A stretch of 64,000 bases of DNA from Cellulomonas sp. KH9 (GTDB lineage Bacteria; Actinomycetota; Actinomycetes; Actinomycetales; Cellulomonadaceae), in contig NZ_FOSE01000001.1 of assembly GCF_900114185.1 (NCBI RefSeq), positions 955,749-1,019,748 on the forward strand, written 5' to 3'. Positions 1 to 8,256 of this stretch are shown here, piece by piece (position 1 is the first letter of the stretch; the number at the start of each line of letters is the position of its first letter). Below the pieces are notes generated by a model that saw nothing but the letters and a program-made list of their open reading frames with translations, did not search any database and was not told the origin of the DNA. Both the position numbers and the translations under genes were made by a program.

Positions 1-159
1 CACGTCGAGCACGGCGAGCAGCGCGACCCACGCGACCAGGACGACGACCGTGGTGGCGGTCGCGTCGAGCAGCACGCGGCCCACGCGGCCCCAGGCCGGG
101 TGCGCGCGAGCCCGGCGGGGCTGCTCGGGCACGACCGGTGCGGTGGCGGGCGCCGTCAC
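1..159 (-). CDS. ABC transporter permease, second subunit (N-terminal part)
   Basis: Only the first 53 codons lie in the window; the gene continues past base 1. The start is a GTG whose last bases form the TGA stop of the upstream permease gene (GTGA, 4-base overlap). The visible protein has a Pro/Arg-rich cytoplasmic N-terminus followed by a hydrophobic segment rich in Val, Leu and Ala, as expected for the first membrane helix of an SsuC/TauC-type permease. It would be the second permease of the NMT1-type importer encoded up to base 2969. Two permease genes suggest a heterodimeric membrane channel. The identification rests on position and on this single helix. Confidence 0.7.
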   Translation of the reverse strand, partial: MTAPATAPVVPEQPRRARAHPAWGRVGRVLLDATATTVVVLVAWVALLAVLDV

Positions 160-1061
160 GACGCACCCCCCTCGCGTCCGCCGGCCCACGGGGTGACGAG
201 GCGCGCCAGCAGCGCGAACAGCCCGTACCCCGCGCCGGCGACCAGGCCGCACACGAGCGCGATGCCCCACGCCCGCTCGGCGTTCAGGGACTGCCCGGCG
301 TTGACGAGTGCCGGGCCGACGCCCCGGTCGACACCGCCGATGTACTCGCCGAGGATCGCGCCGAGCAGCGCGGCGGGCGCGGCGACCTGCAGGGCGCCGA
401 TGATGCCCGGCAGCGCCGCGACCAGCCGGACGCGGACCAGCTGCTGCCAGCGCCCACCGCCGAAGACGGTGACGACGTCGAGGCTCGCGGGGTCCGCGGA
501 CCGGAAGCCGAGCACGGCGCCCACGACGGTGGTGAAGAAGACCGACAGCGCGGCGAGCACGACGGCGGTGCCGGACGGCTCACCGGACGGCGGCGGGCCG
601 ATGACGATGTAGAGGATCGGGGTGATCGCGACGAGCGGCAGGCAGTAGCTGATGACCGCGACCTGCATGATCAGCCGCTCGAGCGCGGGGACGAGGAGCA
701 CCAGCGAGGCGAGGAGCAGGGCCAGGCCGTTGCCGACCGCGAAGCCCCGCACCGCCTCCTGGAGCGTGACCGACAGGTGCGTCACGTAGAAGCCCACGCC
801 GTCCGCCGCGAAGCCCTGCAGCACGCCCAGGGGCGTGGGCAGGGTGCTGTCGGCGAGCACGGTGACGGCGCCGAGCCACCAGACCGCGACGATGCCGAGG
901 ACGCCGGCCGCGCCGGGGGCGGCCCGACGGCCGAGACCCGCGAGCCGCCGCGCACCGCTGGTCGTCGCGGGGGCGGCGGCGGGTGCCGTGCCGCCGGGTG
1001 CGGTGCTGGTCGCCGTGCCGCCCGCCGCGTCGCCGGGCGCGACGTCCGCGGCGGCGCTCAC
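156..1061 (-). CDS. ABC transporter permease (SsuC/TauC/ThiX family)
   Basis: This 301-residue integral membrane protein has a Pro/Ala/Thr-rich cytoplasmic N-terminus of about 40 residues, then hydrophobic segments spread over the rest. It follows the BPD_transp_1 pattern, with the EAA-type loop region at [19 protein letters not shown], which contacts the ATPase. The GTG start overlaps the stop of the ATPase gene by 4 bases and its own stop overlaps the next permease by 4 bases, so the operon is tightly coupled. In this family, import depends on the lipoprotein encoded upstream. The substrate is not shown by the sequence; the location next to guanine deaminase and xanthine dehydrogenase genes suggests a purine, an ureide or a related nitrogen compound. 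Confidence 0.85.
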   Translation of the reverse strand: MSAAADVAPGDAAGGTATSTAPGGTAPAAAPATTSGARRLAGLGRRAAPGAAGVLGIVAVWWLGAVTVLADSTLPTPLGVLQGFAADGVGFYVTHLSVTLQEAVRGFAVGNGLALLLASLVLLVPALERLIMQVAVISYCLPLVAITPILYIVIGPPPSGEPSGTAVVLAALSVFFTTVVGAVLGFRSADPASLDVVTVFGGGRWQQLVRVRLVAALPGIIGALQVAAPAALLGAILGEYIGGVDRGVGPALVNAGQSLNAERAWGIALVCGLVAGAGYGLFALLARLVTPWAGGREGGAS

Positions 1062-1891
1062 GCCCCGCCCTCCGGCGCCGCGGCACCGCCGAACAGGAGC
1101 TCGGACGCGTGGTCGTGCAGCGCGTGGAACTCCGGCGTCCGCATCATCTCCGGCGTGCGCGGTCGCGGCAGGTCGACCTGCAGGACCTCCTTGACCCGGC
1201 CGGGTCGCGGGCTCATCACCGCGACCTGGTCGGACAGGAAGATCGCCTCGCCGATGCCGTGGGTGACCATCAGCGTCGTCGCGGGCTTCGCGGTCCAGAT
1301 GCGCAGCAGCTCGAGGTTGAGGCGCTGGCGGGTCATGTCGTCCAGCGCGCCGAACGGCTCGTCGAGCAGCAGCACCGACGGCTGCACCACCAGCGCCCGG
1401 GCGATGGACACGCGCTGCCGCATGCCGCCGGAGAGCTGCGCGGGCTTGGCCTTCTCGAACCCCTCGAGGCCGACGAGCCGCACGAGGTCGGCGACGAGCG
1501 CGTCGTCCACCGGGGTCCGGGCGACCTCGAACGGCAGCCGGATGTTGGCCACCACGCTGCGCCACGGCAGCAGCGCCGAGTCCTGGAACGCGATGCCGAG
1601 CGCGTGCTCCGCGCGCAGCTCCACGGGGGTGCGTCCCTCGACGAGCGCCGAGCCCGTCGTGGGCTCCTCCAGCCCGGCCAGGATCCGCAGGATCGTCGAC
1701 TTGCCGCACCCCGACGGCCCGAGCAGCGACAGGAAGCTGCCCTTGTCGGTGAACAGGGTCGTGTCCTGCAGCGCGGTGACGTGGCGACGGCCGGACGTGA
1801 ACGTCTTGCCCAGGCCGTCGAGGCGCACGCCGGTGCCCAGCGGACCCGCGGGGGTCCGCCGGGCACCGGCGTCGTGCTGCACATCCGTCAC
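1058..1891 (-). CDS. ABC transporter ATP-binding protein (SsuB/TauB family)
   Basis: The 277-residue ATPase has all the nucleotide-binding elements: Walker [10 protein letters not shown] at about residues 58-66, Q-loop near [10 protein letters not shown], signature LSGGMRQRV at 153-161, Walker B LLLDEP at 174-179 and the switch His at 211. An N-terminal extension of about 20 residues precedes the fold. It starts at GTG, 7 bases after the stop of the binding-lipoprotein gene, and overlaps the permease start by 4 bases. It powers the importer and belongs to the subfamily that serves NMT1/SsuA-type binding proteins (sulfonates, taurine, thiamine precursors, nucleobases). The substrate is inferred only from neighbours. 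Confidence 0.9.
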   Translation of the reverse strand: MTDVQHDAGARRTPAGPLGTGVRLDGLGKTFTSGRRHVTALQDTTLFTDKGSFLSLLGPSGCGKSTILRILAGLEEPTTGSALVEGRTPVELRAEHALGIAFQDSALLPWRSVVANIRLPFEVARTPVDDALVADLVRLVGLEGFEKAKPAQLSGGMRQRVSIARALVVQPSVLLLDEPFGALDDMTRQRLNLELLRIWTAKPATTLMVTHGIGEAIFLSDQVAVMSPRPGRVKEVLQVDLPRPRTPEMMRTPEFHALHDHASELLFGGAAAPEGGA

Positions 1892-1898
1892 GGACGTC

Positions 1899-2969
1899 TC
1901 ACTTCGCGAGGTCGGGCTGCTCCTCGAGCAGCTCCGTCAGCAGGGACAGGTCGAACAGGTCCTCGGCCTCCAGCTCGATGCCGGCCGCCGCGAGCGTCGT
2001 CAGGTTCTGCGCGATCAGCGCGTCGGAGATCGTGAACAGGCCGTTCGTCGTCGTCTCGTCGGTGACGATGAGGTCGATCTGGATCGTCGCCTGCGCGACC
2101 TCCTTGGCCAGGTCGAGCTCCAGGTCGGCGCCGTACTCCTCGACGGCCAGCCGCGCGCCCTCCTCCGGGTCGGCGACGGCGTCCTTCCAGCCGCGGATCT
2201 CGGCGGCGAGGAAGGCCTTCACCTTCTCCGGCTCGTTCGCGATCATCTCGTCCGTCGTCACGACGGACTCCGCGACGAACGGCAGGCCGTTGTCCGCGAA
2301 GAGCAGGTTCGTCACCGCGTTGCCCTCGGCCTCCACCGTGATGGACTCGTTGGTGACGTACGCGAGGAAGCCGTCGACCTCGCCGTTGACCAGCGGGGAC
2401 GGGTCGTACTCGACCGGGACCTTGGTGACCTCGGACGGGTCGATCTCGTTGATCGCGAGCAGCGCGTCGAACAGCGCCTCGTTGGGCCCGGCCTGCACCC
2501 CGATGCGCTTGCCCTTGAGGTCCTCGGGGGTGGCGATGTTCCCGCCGTCGGCCAGCGACAGGATCGTGAACGGGTTCTTCTGGAACGTGGTACCGACGAT
2601 CTTCAGCGGCGCGTCCTCCTCCGCCACGACCTGGCCCACCGACACGGCGTTGGACAGGCCGAAGTCGGCCCCGCCGGAGAGCACGATCGACTCGGTCGCG
2701 CCCGGGCCCGCGTTGAGCGTGACCGAGGAGAACCCGGCGTCGGTGAAGTAGCCCTTGCTGTCCGCGAAGAACTCACCGGCGAACTCGGCGTTCTTGATCC
2801 AGGAGAGCTGGACCGTGATCGCGCCGAGGTCGGTGCTCTCACCGTCGTCGCCCGCCTCGGCGTCGGCGCCCGAGGAGCAGGCGGCCAGCACGAGTGCCAG
2901 GGCGGCGCCCGCGGCGGCCACGCGGGCACGGCGGGCACCACGGGTGCGGGGGTGCGGGGGGAGGGTCAT
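1899..2969 (-). CDS. NMT1/SsuA-type substrate-binding lipoprotein
   Basis: This 356-residue protein starts at the ATG preceded by GGAG five bases upstream; longer in-frame starts lack such a site. The N-terminus is a lipoprotein signal: a basic stretch, a hydrophobic core and the lipobox LAAC with Cys31. The mature part resembles the NMT1/THI5 and SsuA families: an opening strand [14 protein letters not shown], then a GADFGLSNA-type segment and a GKRIGVQAG-type segment. It would capture the ligand outside the membrane for the permeases and ATPase that follow. Relatives bind pyrimidine precursors of thiamine, riboflavin, sulfonates or nucleobases. No thiamine riboswitch is visible upstream, whereas a copy of the purine-cluster palindrome lies about 100 bases before the start, which favours a purine-related ligand. 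Confidence 0.85.
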   Translation of the reverse strand: MTLPPHPRTRGARRARVAAAGAALALVLAACSSGADAEAGDDGESTDLGAITVQLSWIKNAEFAGEFFADSKGYFTDAGFSSVTLNAGPGATESIVLSGGADFGLSNAVSVGQVVAEEDAPLKIVGTTFQKNPFTILSLADGGNIATPEDLKGKRIGVQAGPNEALFDALLAINEIDPSEVTKVPVEYDPSPLVNGEVDGFLAYVTNESITVEAEGNAVTNLLFADNGLPFVAESVVTTDEMIANEPEKVKAFLAAEIRGWKDAVADPEEGARLAVEEYGADLELDLAKEVAQATIQIDLIVTDETTTNGLFTISDALIAQNLTTLAAAGIELEAEDLFDLSLLTELLEEQPDLAK

Positions 2970-3072
2970 CGGCACTCCATCGGGAACGGGCGCGAGGGGG
3001 TTCGCGCAGTGGCACCGTGCGATCGCTGCTCGCCGGCACGGCGGGGGACGGGCGGTAGGACGCAGATGCTGT

Positions 3073-3086
3073 GAAACGGACGTTGC
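3073..3086. promoter_or_regulatory. Candidate purine-regulon operator before the ABC operon
   Basis: The sequence GAAACGGACGTTGC matches GAAAC-N4-GTTTC with one mismatch in the right half. It lies 103 bases upstream of the binding-lipoprotein start. Closer copies occur before xdhC, the aminotransferase gene and uraD. Confidence 0.5.
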
Positions 3087-3137
3087 GGGGCGTGACGCTA
3101 CGGACGGGTCGTGTCGGCCCGGGTGCGGCGCTGTGTC

Positions 3138-3159
3138 CCGGGTGTAAACGTGCACCCGG
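3138..3159 (-). terminator. Stem-loop after guanine deaminase gene
   Basis: A 7-bp stem (CCGGGTG / CACCCGG) encloses an 8-base loop containing TAAACG, about 50 bases beyond the guanine deaminase stop and before the promoter region of the ABC operon. There is no U-tract, as is common in high-GC actinobacteria. The rest of 2970-3206 shows no gene. Confidence 0.4.
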
Positions 3160-3206
3160 CCGGGGTCACGGTTCGGTCTCGGGCCGTCGTCGCCGGGGTG
3201 CCGCGC

Positions 3207-3752
3207 TCAGTACGAGGTGCGTGCCGTGTGGGCCAGCCACGCGTCGAACGGGTCGGTGGACCCGGGCAGGCGCCGCCCGACGACGCGGGTGCGGTCCCAG
3301 GTCGCCCGGTCCCGGGCGAACAGCTCGTAGAAGGCGGAGTCGTCGAACCCCCCGCGGGCGGCGTCCTCGCGGTCGGCGCTGAACACGACCCGGTCGAGCC
3401 GCGCCCACAGGCACGCGGCCAGGCACAGGGGGCACGGCTCGCACGACGTGTAGAGCGTCATGCCGTCCAGCGCGAACGTCCCCGCGGCGCGGCACGCGGC
3501 CCGGATGGCCTGCACCTCGGCGTGCGCCGTGGGGTCCAGGTCCCGCGTCACGCGGTTCTGCCCGACGGCGACCTCGACGCCGCTCGCGACGACCACCGCG
3601 CCGAACGGTCCGCCGCCCTCGGCGACGTTGGCGGTGGCGAGATCCACGGCGCGTGCCAGCCAGCGGGCGTCGACGTCGGTCCGCGCGTCGACGTCGGGCG
3701 GGGAGGCGGCGTGGTGCGCGGTGCCGGCGACGGGGTCCACGACGATCGACAT
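3207..3752 (-). CDS. guaD: Guanine deaminase, cytidine-deaminase fold
   Basis: The 181-residue enzyme would hydrolyse guanine to xanthine and ammonia in the cytoplasm, feeding the xanthine dehydrogenase encoded nearby. It has the zinc site of the cytidine/deoxycytidylate deaminase fold: HAE at residues 77-79 (zinc His and proton-shuttle Glu) and CEPC with Cys104 and Cys107. Its size and the segment GGGPFGAVVV match Bacillus-type GuaD rather than the larger amidohydrolase guanine deaminase. The start was taken at the ATG with GAGAGGAC just upstream; an upstream in-frame extension lacks similarity. It is divergent from xdhC across a 106-base region holding two operator-like palindromes. A tRNA-adenosine deaminase is the main alternative, but the C-terminal half and the context favour guanine. 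Confidence 0.85.
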   Translation of the reverse strand: MSIVVDPVAGTAHHAASPPDVDARTDVDARWLARAVDLATANVAEGGGPFGAVVVASGVEVAVGQNRVTRDLDPTAHAEVQAIRAACRAAGTFALDGMTLYTSCEPCPLCLAACLWARLDRVVFSADREDAARGGFDDSAFYELFARDRATWDRTRVVGRRLPGSTDPFDAWLAHTARTSY

Positions 3753-3787
3753 GGCAGGTCCTCTCGTTGTCCTGCCGTCGATCGTCC

Positions 3788-3801
3788 GACCCGGCTGTTT
3801 C
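3788..3801. promoter_or_regulatory. Degenerate operator copy before guaD
   Basis: GACCCGGCTGTTTC keeps a perfect right half (GTTTC) of the GAAAC-N4-GTTTC palindrome, with two mismatches on the left. It lies 35 bases upstream of guaD and its centre is 43 bases from the better copy that faces xdhC. Confidence 0.35.
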
Positions 3802-3830
3802 GGCACCGTTACCCCCGCGCGCCGGTTCTC

Positions 3831-3851
3831 GAAACAATCATTTCGTAGCGT
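3831..3851 (+). promoter_or_regulatory. xdhC promoter with overlapping purine-regulon operator
   Basis: GAAACAATCATTTC (3831-3844) is a one-mismatch copy of GAAAC-N4-GTTTC. It is followed directly by GTAGCGT, whose TAGCGT (3846-3851) fits the actinobacterial -10 pattern TANNNT and ends 7 bases before the xdhC ATG. Transcription would then start at or next to the ATG, giving a leaderless mRNA, and a protein on the palindrome would cover the -10/-35 spacer. Confidence 0.6.
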
Positions 3852-3858
3852 CGCAGGC

Positions 3859-4845
3859 ATGCTCGACCAGGCCGCGGAGATCTGCCGTCGCCTCGACGCC
3901 GGCCAGCGCGTCGCGGCGGCGACGCTCGTGCGCGTCGAGGGCAGCGCGCCGCGTGGCGTGGGCGCGTCGTTCGTCGTCGGCTCGGACGGCACGGTGGCGG
4001 GGAGCGTGTCGGGCGGCTGCGTCGAGGCGGACCTCGTCGAGCGGTGCCGCTCGGTGCTGGACGGCGGGCAGGCCCACGTGACGTCCTACGGGATCGACGA
4101 CGACCTGGGTGAGCCGGGCCTGATGTGCGGCGGCACGATCACCGTGCTGGTCCACGAGGTGTCCGCGCTGCCGGCCGGTGCGCTGCACCAGGTGCGCCGC
4201 GCCGCCGAGGGCCTGGACGCGTGCGTCGTGCTCGACGCCGACGGCGGCGCGTGGGCCACCGAGGCGGCGTGCCCCGAGCCCGCCGACGACGGCCGTGCCG
4301 CCACCGCCGAGCCGCTGGTCACGTTGCGGACGCCCGCCGCCCACCCGCTCCTCGTCGTCGGCGCGGGCGAGCACGCGGTCGCGCTCACGCACCTCGCCGC
4401 GGCGTGCGGGTACGCCGTGACCGTGCTCGACCAGCGCCCGCTGTTCGCGACCAAGGAACGGTTTCCCGACGCGTACGCCGTCGTCCGCGACTGGCCCGAC
4501 CGCTGGCTCGCGGCGCACCCGCTGACGGCCGCGCACGCGGTCGTCGTCCTGACCCACGACCAGCGCGTCGACGTCCCGACGCTGGTGACGGCATTGGCCT
4601 CGCCGGCACGGTACGTCGGGGCGATGGGCTCGCGCACGACGCACGACCGGCGCGTCGAGGCGCTGCGGGCGGCGGGGGTGAGCGGTGCGGCGCTCACGCG
4701 GCTGCGCTCACCGATCGGCCTGGACCTGGGCGGCTCGACGCCGGCCGAGACGGCGCTGTCGATCCTGGCGGAGCTCGTGACGACGCGGCACGGAGCGACG
4801 GCCCGGCCCCTGTCGACGACGACCGGCCCGCTCCACGGCCGCTGA
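3859..4845 (+). CDS. xdhC: XdhC/CoxI family molybdoenzyme maturation protein
   Basis: The 328-residue protein belongs to the family that receives molybdenum cofactor, helps sulfurate it and inserts it into xanthine dehydrogenase. The N-terminal XdhC/CoxI domain shows RVEGSAPRGVGA, GSVSGGCVE and LMCGGTITV, including the conserved Cys. The C-terminal Rossmann-like domain starts at LLVVGAGEHA (about residue 155) and contains YVGAMGSRTTHDRR and the family ending GLDLGGSTPAETALSI. The ATG is close behind a -10 element with no Shine-Dalgarno sequence, so leaderless initiation is likely. It is transcribed away from the xanthine dehydrogenase structural genes but shares the operator motif, consistent with co-regulation. 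Confidence 0.9.
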   Translation: MLDQAAEICRRLDAGQRVAAATLVRVEGSAPRGVGASFVVGSDGTVAGSVSGGCVEADLVERCRSVLDGGQAHVTSYGIDDDLGEPGLMCGGTITVLVHEVSALPAGALHQVRRAAEGLDACVVLDADGGAWATEAACPEPADDGRAATAEPLVTLRTPAAHPLLVVGAGEHAVALTHLAAACGYAVTVLDQRPLFATKERFPDAYAVVRDWPDRWLAAHPLTAAHAVVVLTHDQRVDVPTLVTALASPARYVGAMGSRTTHDRRVEALRAAGVSGAALTRLRSPIGLDLGGSTPAETALSILAELVTTRHGATARPLSTTTGPLHGR

Positions 4846-4849
4846 CCCG

Positions 4850-4878
4850 CCGCGACGTCCGCCGGCCGGGCGTCGCGG
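4850..4878 (+). terminator. Stem-loop after xdhC
   Basis: An 8-bp GC stem (CCGCGACG / CGTCGCGG) with a 13-base loop begins five bases after the xdhC stop. No U-tract follows. Confidence 0.5.
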
Positions 4879-4915
4879 ACGAGAGGGACGGTCGCCGGCG
4901 GCATCGAGCGATCCG

Positions 4916-5065
4916 TCACGACGACTCGACCGGCTGACGCAGGATCGTGCGCAGTCGCTCGGGCGCCGTGCGACGGGCGTCGCTCAGGTAGATCTCGTGG
5001 TGCGTGCCCGTCGGGCGCAGACCGTGGGCGGGGATGAACGCGTGGTGCATCGCGTCGAGCACCGG
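4916..5065 (-). pseudogene. C-terminal remnant of a GyrI-like domain protein
   Basis: Read leftward, this stretch encodes a segment containing FIPAHGLRPTGTHHEIYLSD followed by RRTAPERLRTILRQPV and a stop. It closely resembles the C-terminal end of GyrI-like small-molecule-binding proteins, in which a GKHHEIYLSDPRR motif precedes the terminal RTILRQPV. Nothing upstream of about 5065 belongs to the family: the frame continues into Arg/Pro-rich sequence lying opposite the neighbouring DUF4143 remnant. Roughly the first two thirds of the gene are missing, so it cannot be a working protein. Confidence 0.65.
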
Positions 5066-5427
5066 ACGCGCTGGTCCGCGGGGACGACGGCCGGGTCGAG
5101 GTGCAACGCGACGGGACGCTGCTCGGCGGGCTCGTCGAGTCTCTCGTGGCACTCACGCTCCGGGTGTTCGCGCAGGCGGCGGACGGCCGCGTCTCGCACC
5201 TGCGCACCCGAGGCGGCGAGCACGAGGTCGACCTCCACGTCGAAGGACGCAGGCGGCGGCTGGTCGCCGTCGAGGTCACGACGACGGCCGCGCCCACCGC
5301 CCGGGACGTCCGCCACCTGCTCTGGCTCAAGGAGCTGCTCGGTGACGCCCTGACGGACATGGTTCTGGTGACGACCGGCCGTGACGCGTACCGACGGGCC
5401 GACGGTCACCGTCGTGACACCAGTGCC
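5065..5427 (+). pseudogene. C-terminal remnant of an AAA/DUF4143 ATPase
   Basis: Read rightward, the frame encodes a recognisable DUF4143 C-terminal half: LLGGLVESLVALTLRVFAQA, then HLRTRGGEHEVDLHVE (nuclease-like core), VAVEVTTTA, DVRHLLWLKELLGD and VVTTGRDAYRRADG-like sequence. Intact relatives are about 400 residues, with an N-terminal AAA ATPase domain that is absent here. The frame is broken near 5406, and the expected final strand continues in another frame before meeting the 3' end of xdhA. It begins where the oppositely oriented GyrI-like remnant ends, so both genes have lost their 5' parts. Apart from these two fragments and the xdhC stem-loop, 4846-5427 holds nothing I recognise. 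Confidence 0.65.
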
Positions 5428-8256
5428 TCAGGACGCTGCCGCCCCCCGCGCCAGCCGCCACACCCGGTCCTTCGTCATCGGGATCTCGTGCGGGCGCACG
5501 CCCAGCGCGTCGCGCACCGCGTTGGCCAGCGCGGGGGCGACCGGGTTGTACGGGGCCTCGCTCATGGACTTCGCGCCGTGCGGGCCCAGGCCGTCGCGGG
5601 TGCGGGCGAGCAGGACGCGGGTCGCCGGGACGTCGGCCAGCTGCGGGACGCGGTAGCCGCGGAACGTCCGGGACGTCACGACCCCGTCGACCAGGACCGT
5701 CTCCTCCTGCAGCGCCGAGCCGATGCCCTGGGCGACCCCGCCCTCGATCTGCCCGCGCAGCTGCTCGGGGTTGAGGACGACGCCCGCGTCGGCGGCCTGC
5801 ACGGACTGCAGGATCCGCACCGTGCCGGTCGCGGTGTCGACGGCCACGCGGAACCCGTGCACGTTGAAGGCGACGGACCGCGGGCTGCCGTGGTGCGAGC
5901 CCTCCGCGGACCGCGGGCCCAGCTCGGTGAACGTCACCAGGCGGTCGCCGACGCGCACGCCGTCCGCGCCGACGACGACCGTGACGTCGTCGGCGGGGGC
6001 GCCGGCCCAGACCCCCGCACCCGCCGCGTCGCCCGGCGCCGCGCCGCTCGCCGCCACGTCGCTCCACGCTCCCGACGCGCCGTCGGCCACCGCCCGCGCC
6101 GCCGCGACCAGGTCCTCGCGCAGCAGCGCCGCCGCCTGCGCGACCGCGCGCCCCGCCACCACGGACCCTGTCGACCCGTACGCCCCGGTGTCGAACCCGG
6201 CGCGGTCGGTGTCCGACTGCCGTAGCCGCACGCGGTCCGGCGTGGTGCCCAGCGTCGTGGCGACCAGCTGCACGTGCACGGTGGACGTGCCGTTGCCGAA
6301 CTCGGCGGTGCCGACCGCCACCTCGTAGCGCCCGCACGCGTCGACGGAGACGGTCGCGGTCGAGTGGTGCCCGCGCGGCGGGATGGTCGCGATCATGGCG
6401 ACCGCCACCCCCTCGCCCACCCGCCACCGGTCACCGGCCGGGACCGCGACGGCGTCACCGGCCCGTGTCGTGCCGAGCGCGTCCTGCACGAGGTCGAGGC
6501 ACTCGACGAGCCCGTACGACGGGGTGTCGTCGCCCGGCTCTCGCACGCCGTAGCCCAGGTCGGTCGTCGTGTCGGCGTGGTTGACGAGGAAGGGGTCACC
6601 CGGCCGCACGACGTTGCGCCGCCGCATCTCGAACGGGTCGAGCCCGACCTCGCGCGCCAGCTCGTCCACCGCCGACTCGAGCGCGAACAGCACCTGCCCC
6701 AGCCCGTACCCGCGGAACGCCCCCGACGGCAGCTGGTGCGTGTAGACCGCCTCGGCGTCGACGCGCTTGACCGGGCACCGGTACTGCGCGACGGACTCGT
6801 GGATGCCGTGGAACAGCACACCCGGCCCGTGGTTGCCGTACGCGCCGGTGTCCGACAGCACGTCCAGGTGCATCGCGGTCAGCCGCCCGTCGGTGTCGGC
6901 GCCCAGCGTGACCTCGACGCGCACCGGGTGCCGGCAGGGCGCCAGCGTGAGCTCGTCCTCACGGGTCATCTCGTACTGCACGGGTCGCCCGGTGCGCAGC
7001 ACGGCCAGGGTCACCAGGTCCTCGGTGAGCAGCTCCTGCTTGCCGCCGAACCCGCCGCCGACCCGCGCCGCGACGACCCGCACGCGCTCGCGGTCCAGCC
7101 CGAACAGGTGGCACAGCTCCTCGCGCACCAGGAACGGCACCTGCGTGCTGGTGCGGACCACGAGCCGGCCGTCGTCGTCGAGCCACCCGACGGCCGCGTG
7201 CGTCTCGAGCGCCGCGTGGGACACCCGCGACGTGCGCCACGTGCCCCGCACCACGTGCGCGGACGCCGCCAGGGCCGCGGCCAGGTCGCCGACCTCACCG
7301 TGGCTCGCGGCGACGACGTTGCGGGACGGGTCGGCGATGCGGGAGGTGACCGCGTCCTTGTCGCCGTGGACGAGCGGCGCACCTGGCCGGCGCGCCTCCT
7401 CGGGGTCGAGCACGGCGGGCAGGGGCTCGTACGTCACGTCGATCAGCGCGCACGCAGCCCGGGCGACGGCGACGGAGTCCGCGACGACCGCGGCCACCCG
7501 CTGCCCGTGGAACCGCACGACGTCGTCCAGGACGCGGGTGTCGTCCGGGTCGTCCGTGCGGTGCTGGTGCCGGCCCGTCGAGAACAGCACGTCGGGGGAG
7601 TCGCGGTGCGTCAGCACCAGGTGCACACCGGGCAGCGCCTGCGCGCGGGTCGTGTCGATCGACAGGACCCGGGCGTGCACGTGCGGCGCGCCGAGCACCG
7701 CCAGGTGCAGCAGACCGGTCGGCGTCTCGTCCAGCGTGAACGGCTCGCGCCCGCACACGATCCGCCGGCCCGCGGGAGCCGCCACGGGGTCCCCGACACC
7801 CCCCTCGCGCACGACGTTCGACTTCCCGGCCAGGGCGTCGCGCACCGCGCGGTACCCCGTGCACCGGCACAGGTTGCCCTTGAGCCGGCGGACCAGCCCG
7901 TCCTCGTCGAGGTGCACGTGCCCGTCCTCGTCGGCCAGCGCGGTGGCCGTGACCACCATGCCGGCGGTGCAGAACCCGCACTGGAAGCCCTGCGCGTCGA
8001 CGAACGCCTCCTGCACGGGGCTCAACGCGTCGGGTGTCCCGAGCCCGGCGGCGGTCGTCACCTCGGAGTCCACCGCGCGCACCGCCGGGACCAGGCACGA
8101 GTGCCGCGGCTGCCCGTCGACCAGCACGGTGCACGCGCCGCAGTCCCCGGAGTCGCAGCCCTTCTTCACCGCGACGTGCCCCGCCTGCCGCAGGAAGGTG
8201 CGCAGGCACTGGCCGGGGGCGGGCTCGGCGGTGACGTCCTGACCGTCGACCCTCAT
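5428..8256 (-). CDS. Xanthine dehydrogenase, fused 2Fe-2S and molybdopterin subunit
   Basis: The 942-residue protein joins the two iron-sulfur domains and the molybdenum domain of xanthine dehydrogenase. Cys34, Cys39, Cys42 and Cys54 (CDSGDCGAC and downstream) form the plant-ferredoxin-like cluster; Cys93, Cys96, Cys130 and Cys132 (CGFC, CRCTGY) form the second. The molybdenum part starts near residue 195 with an a/b hammerhead, then GGGFGGKQE, AFRGYGLGQ, QIEGGVAQGIG and AKSMSEAPYNP, whose Glu fits the catalytic base position. It oxidises hypoxanthine or xanthine to urate. FAD is on the separate upstream product. The ATG overlaps that gene by 4 bases. The order FeS-Mo with a separate FAD subunit is a known variant. 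Substrate is inferred from uricase and related neighbours. Confidence 0.9.
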   Translation of the reverse strand: MRVDGQDVTAEPAPGQCLRTFLRQAGHVAVKKGCDSGDCGACTVLVDGQPRHSCLVPAVRAVDSEVTTAAGLGTPDALSPVQEAFVDAQGFQCGFCTAGMVVTATALADEDGHVHLDEDGLVRRLKGNLCRCTGYRAVRDALAGKSNVVREGGVGDPVAAPAGRRIVCGREPFTLDETPTGLLHLAVLGAPHVHARVLSIDTTRAQALPGVHLVLTHRDSPDVLFSTGRHQHRTDDPDDTRVLDDVVRFHGQRVAAVVADSVAVARAACALIDVTYEPLPAVLDPEEARRPGAPLVHGDKDAVTSRIADPSRNVVAASHGEVGDLAAALAASAHVVRGTWRTSRVSHAALETHAAVGWLDDDGRLVVRTSTQVPFLVREELCHLFGLDRERVRVVAARVGGGFGGKQELLTEDLVTLAVLRTGRPVQYEMTREDELTLAPCRHPVRVEVTLGADTDGRLTAMHLDVLSDTGAYGNHGPGVLFHGIHESVAQYRCPVKRVDAEAVYTHQLPSGAFRGYGLGQVLFALESAVDELAREVGLDPFEMRRRNVVRPGDPFLVNHADTTTDLGYGVREPGDDTPSYGLVECLDLVQDALGTTRAGDAVAVPAGDRWRVGEGVAVAMIATIPPRGHHSTATVSVDACGRYEVAVGTAEFGNGTSTVHVQLVATTLGTTPDRVRLRQSDTDRAGFDTGAYGSTGSVVAGRAVAQAAALLREDLVAAARAVADGASGAWSDVAASGAAPGDAAGAGVWAGAPADDVTVVVGADGVRVGDRLVTFTELGPRSAEGSHHGSPRSVAFNVHGFRVAVDTATGTVRILQSVQAADAGVVLNPEQLRGQIEGGVAQGIGSALQEETVLVDGVVTSRTFRGYRVPQLADVPATRVLLARTRDGLGPHGAKSMSEAPYNPVAPALANAVRDALGVRPHEIPMTKDRVWRLARGAAAS

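Noticed and set aside
138-3074. Very long rightward open frame opposite the ABC operon
   Set aside because: The translation is Arg/Asp/Gly-rich with no family resemblance and lies antisense to four clearly identified genes; it is a by-product of high GC content.
2970-3206. Thiamine riboswitch upstream of the NMT1-type binding protein
   Set aside because: No CTGAGA core or matching stems were found; a purine-cluster palindrome is present instead.
4846-5427. Insertion sequence or transposase remnant at the scar
   Set aside because: No terminal inverted repeats or transposase motifs; the fragments match GyrI-like and DUF4143 proteins.
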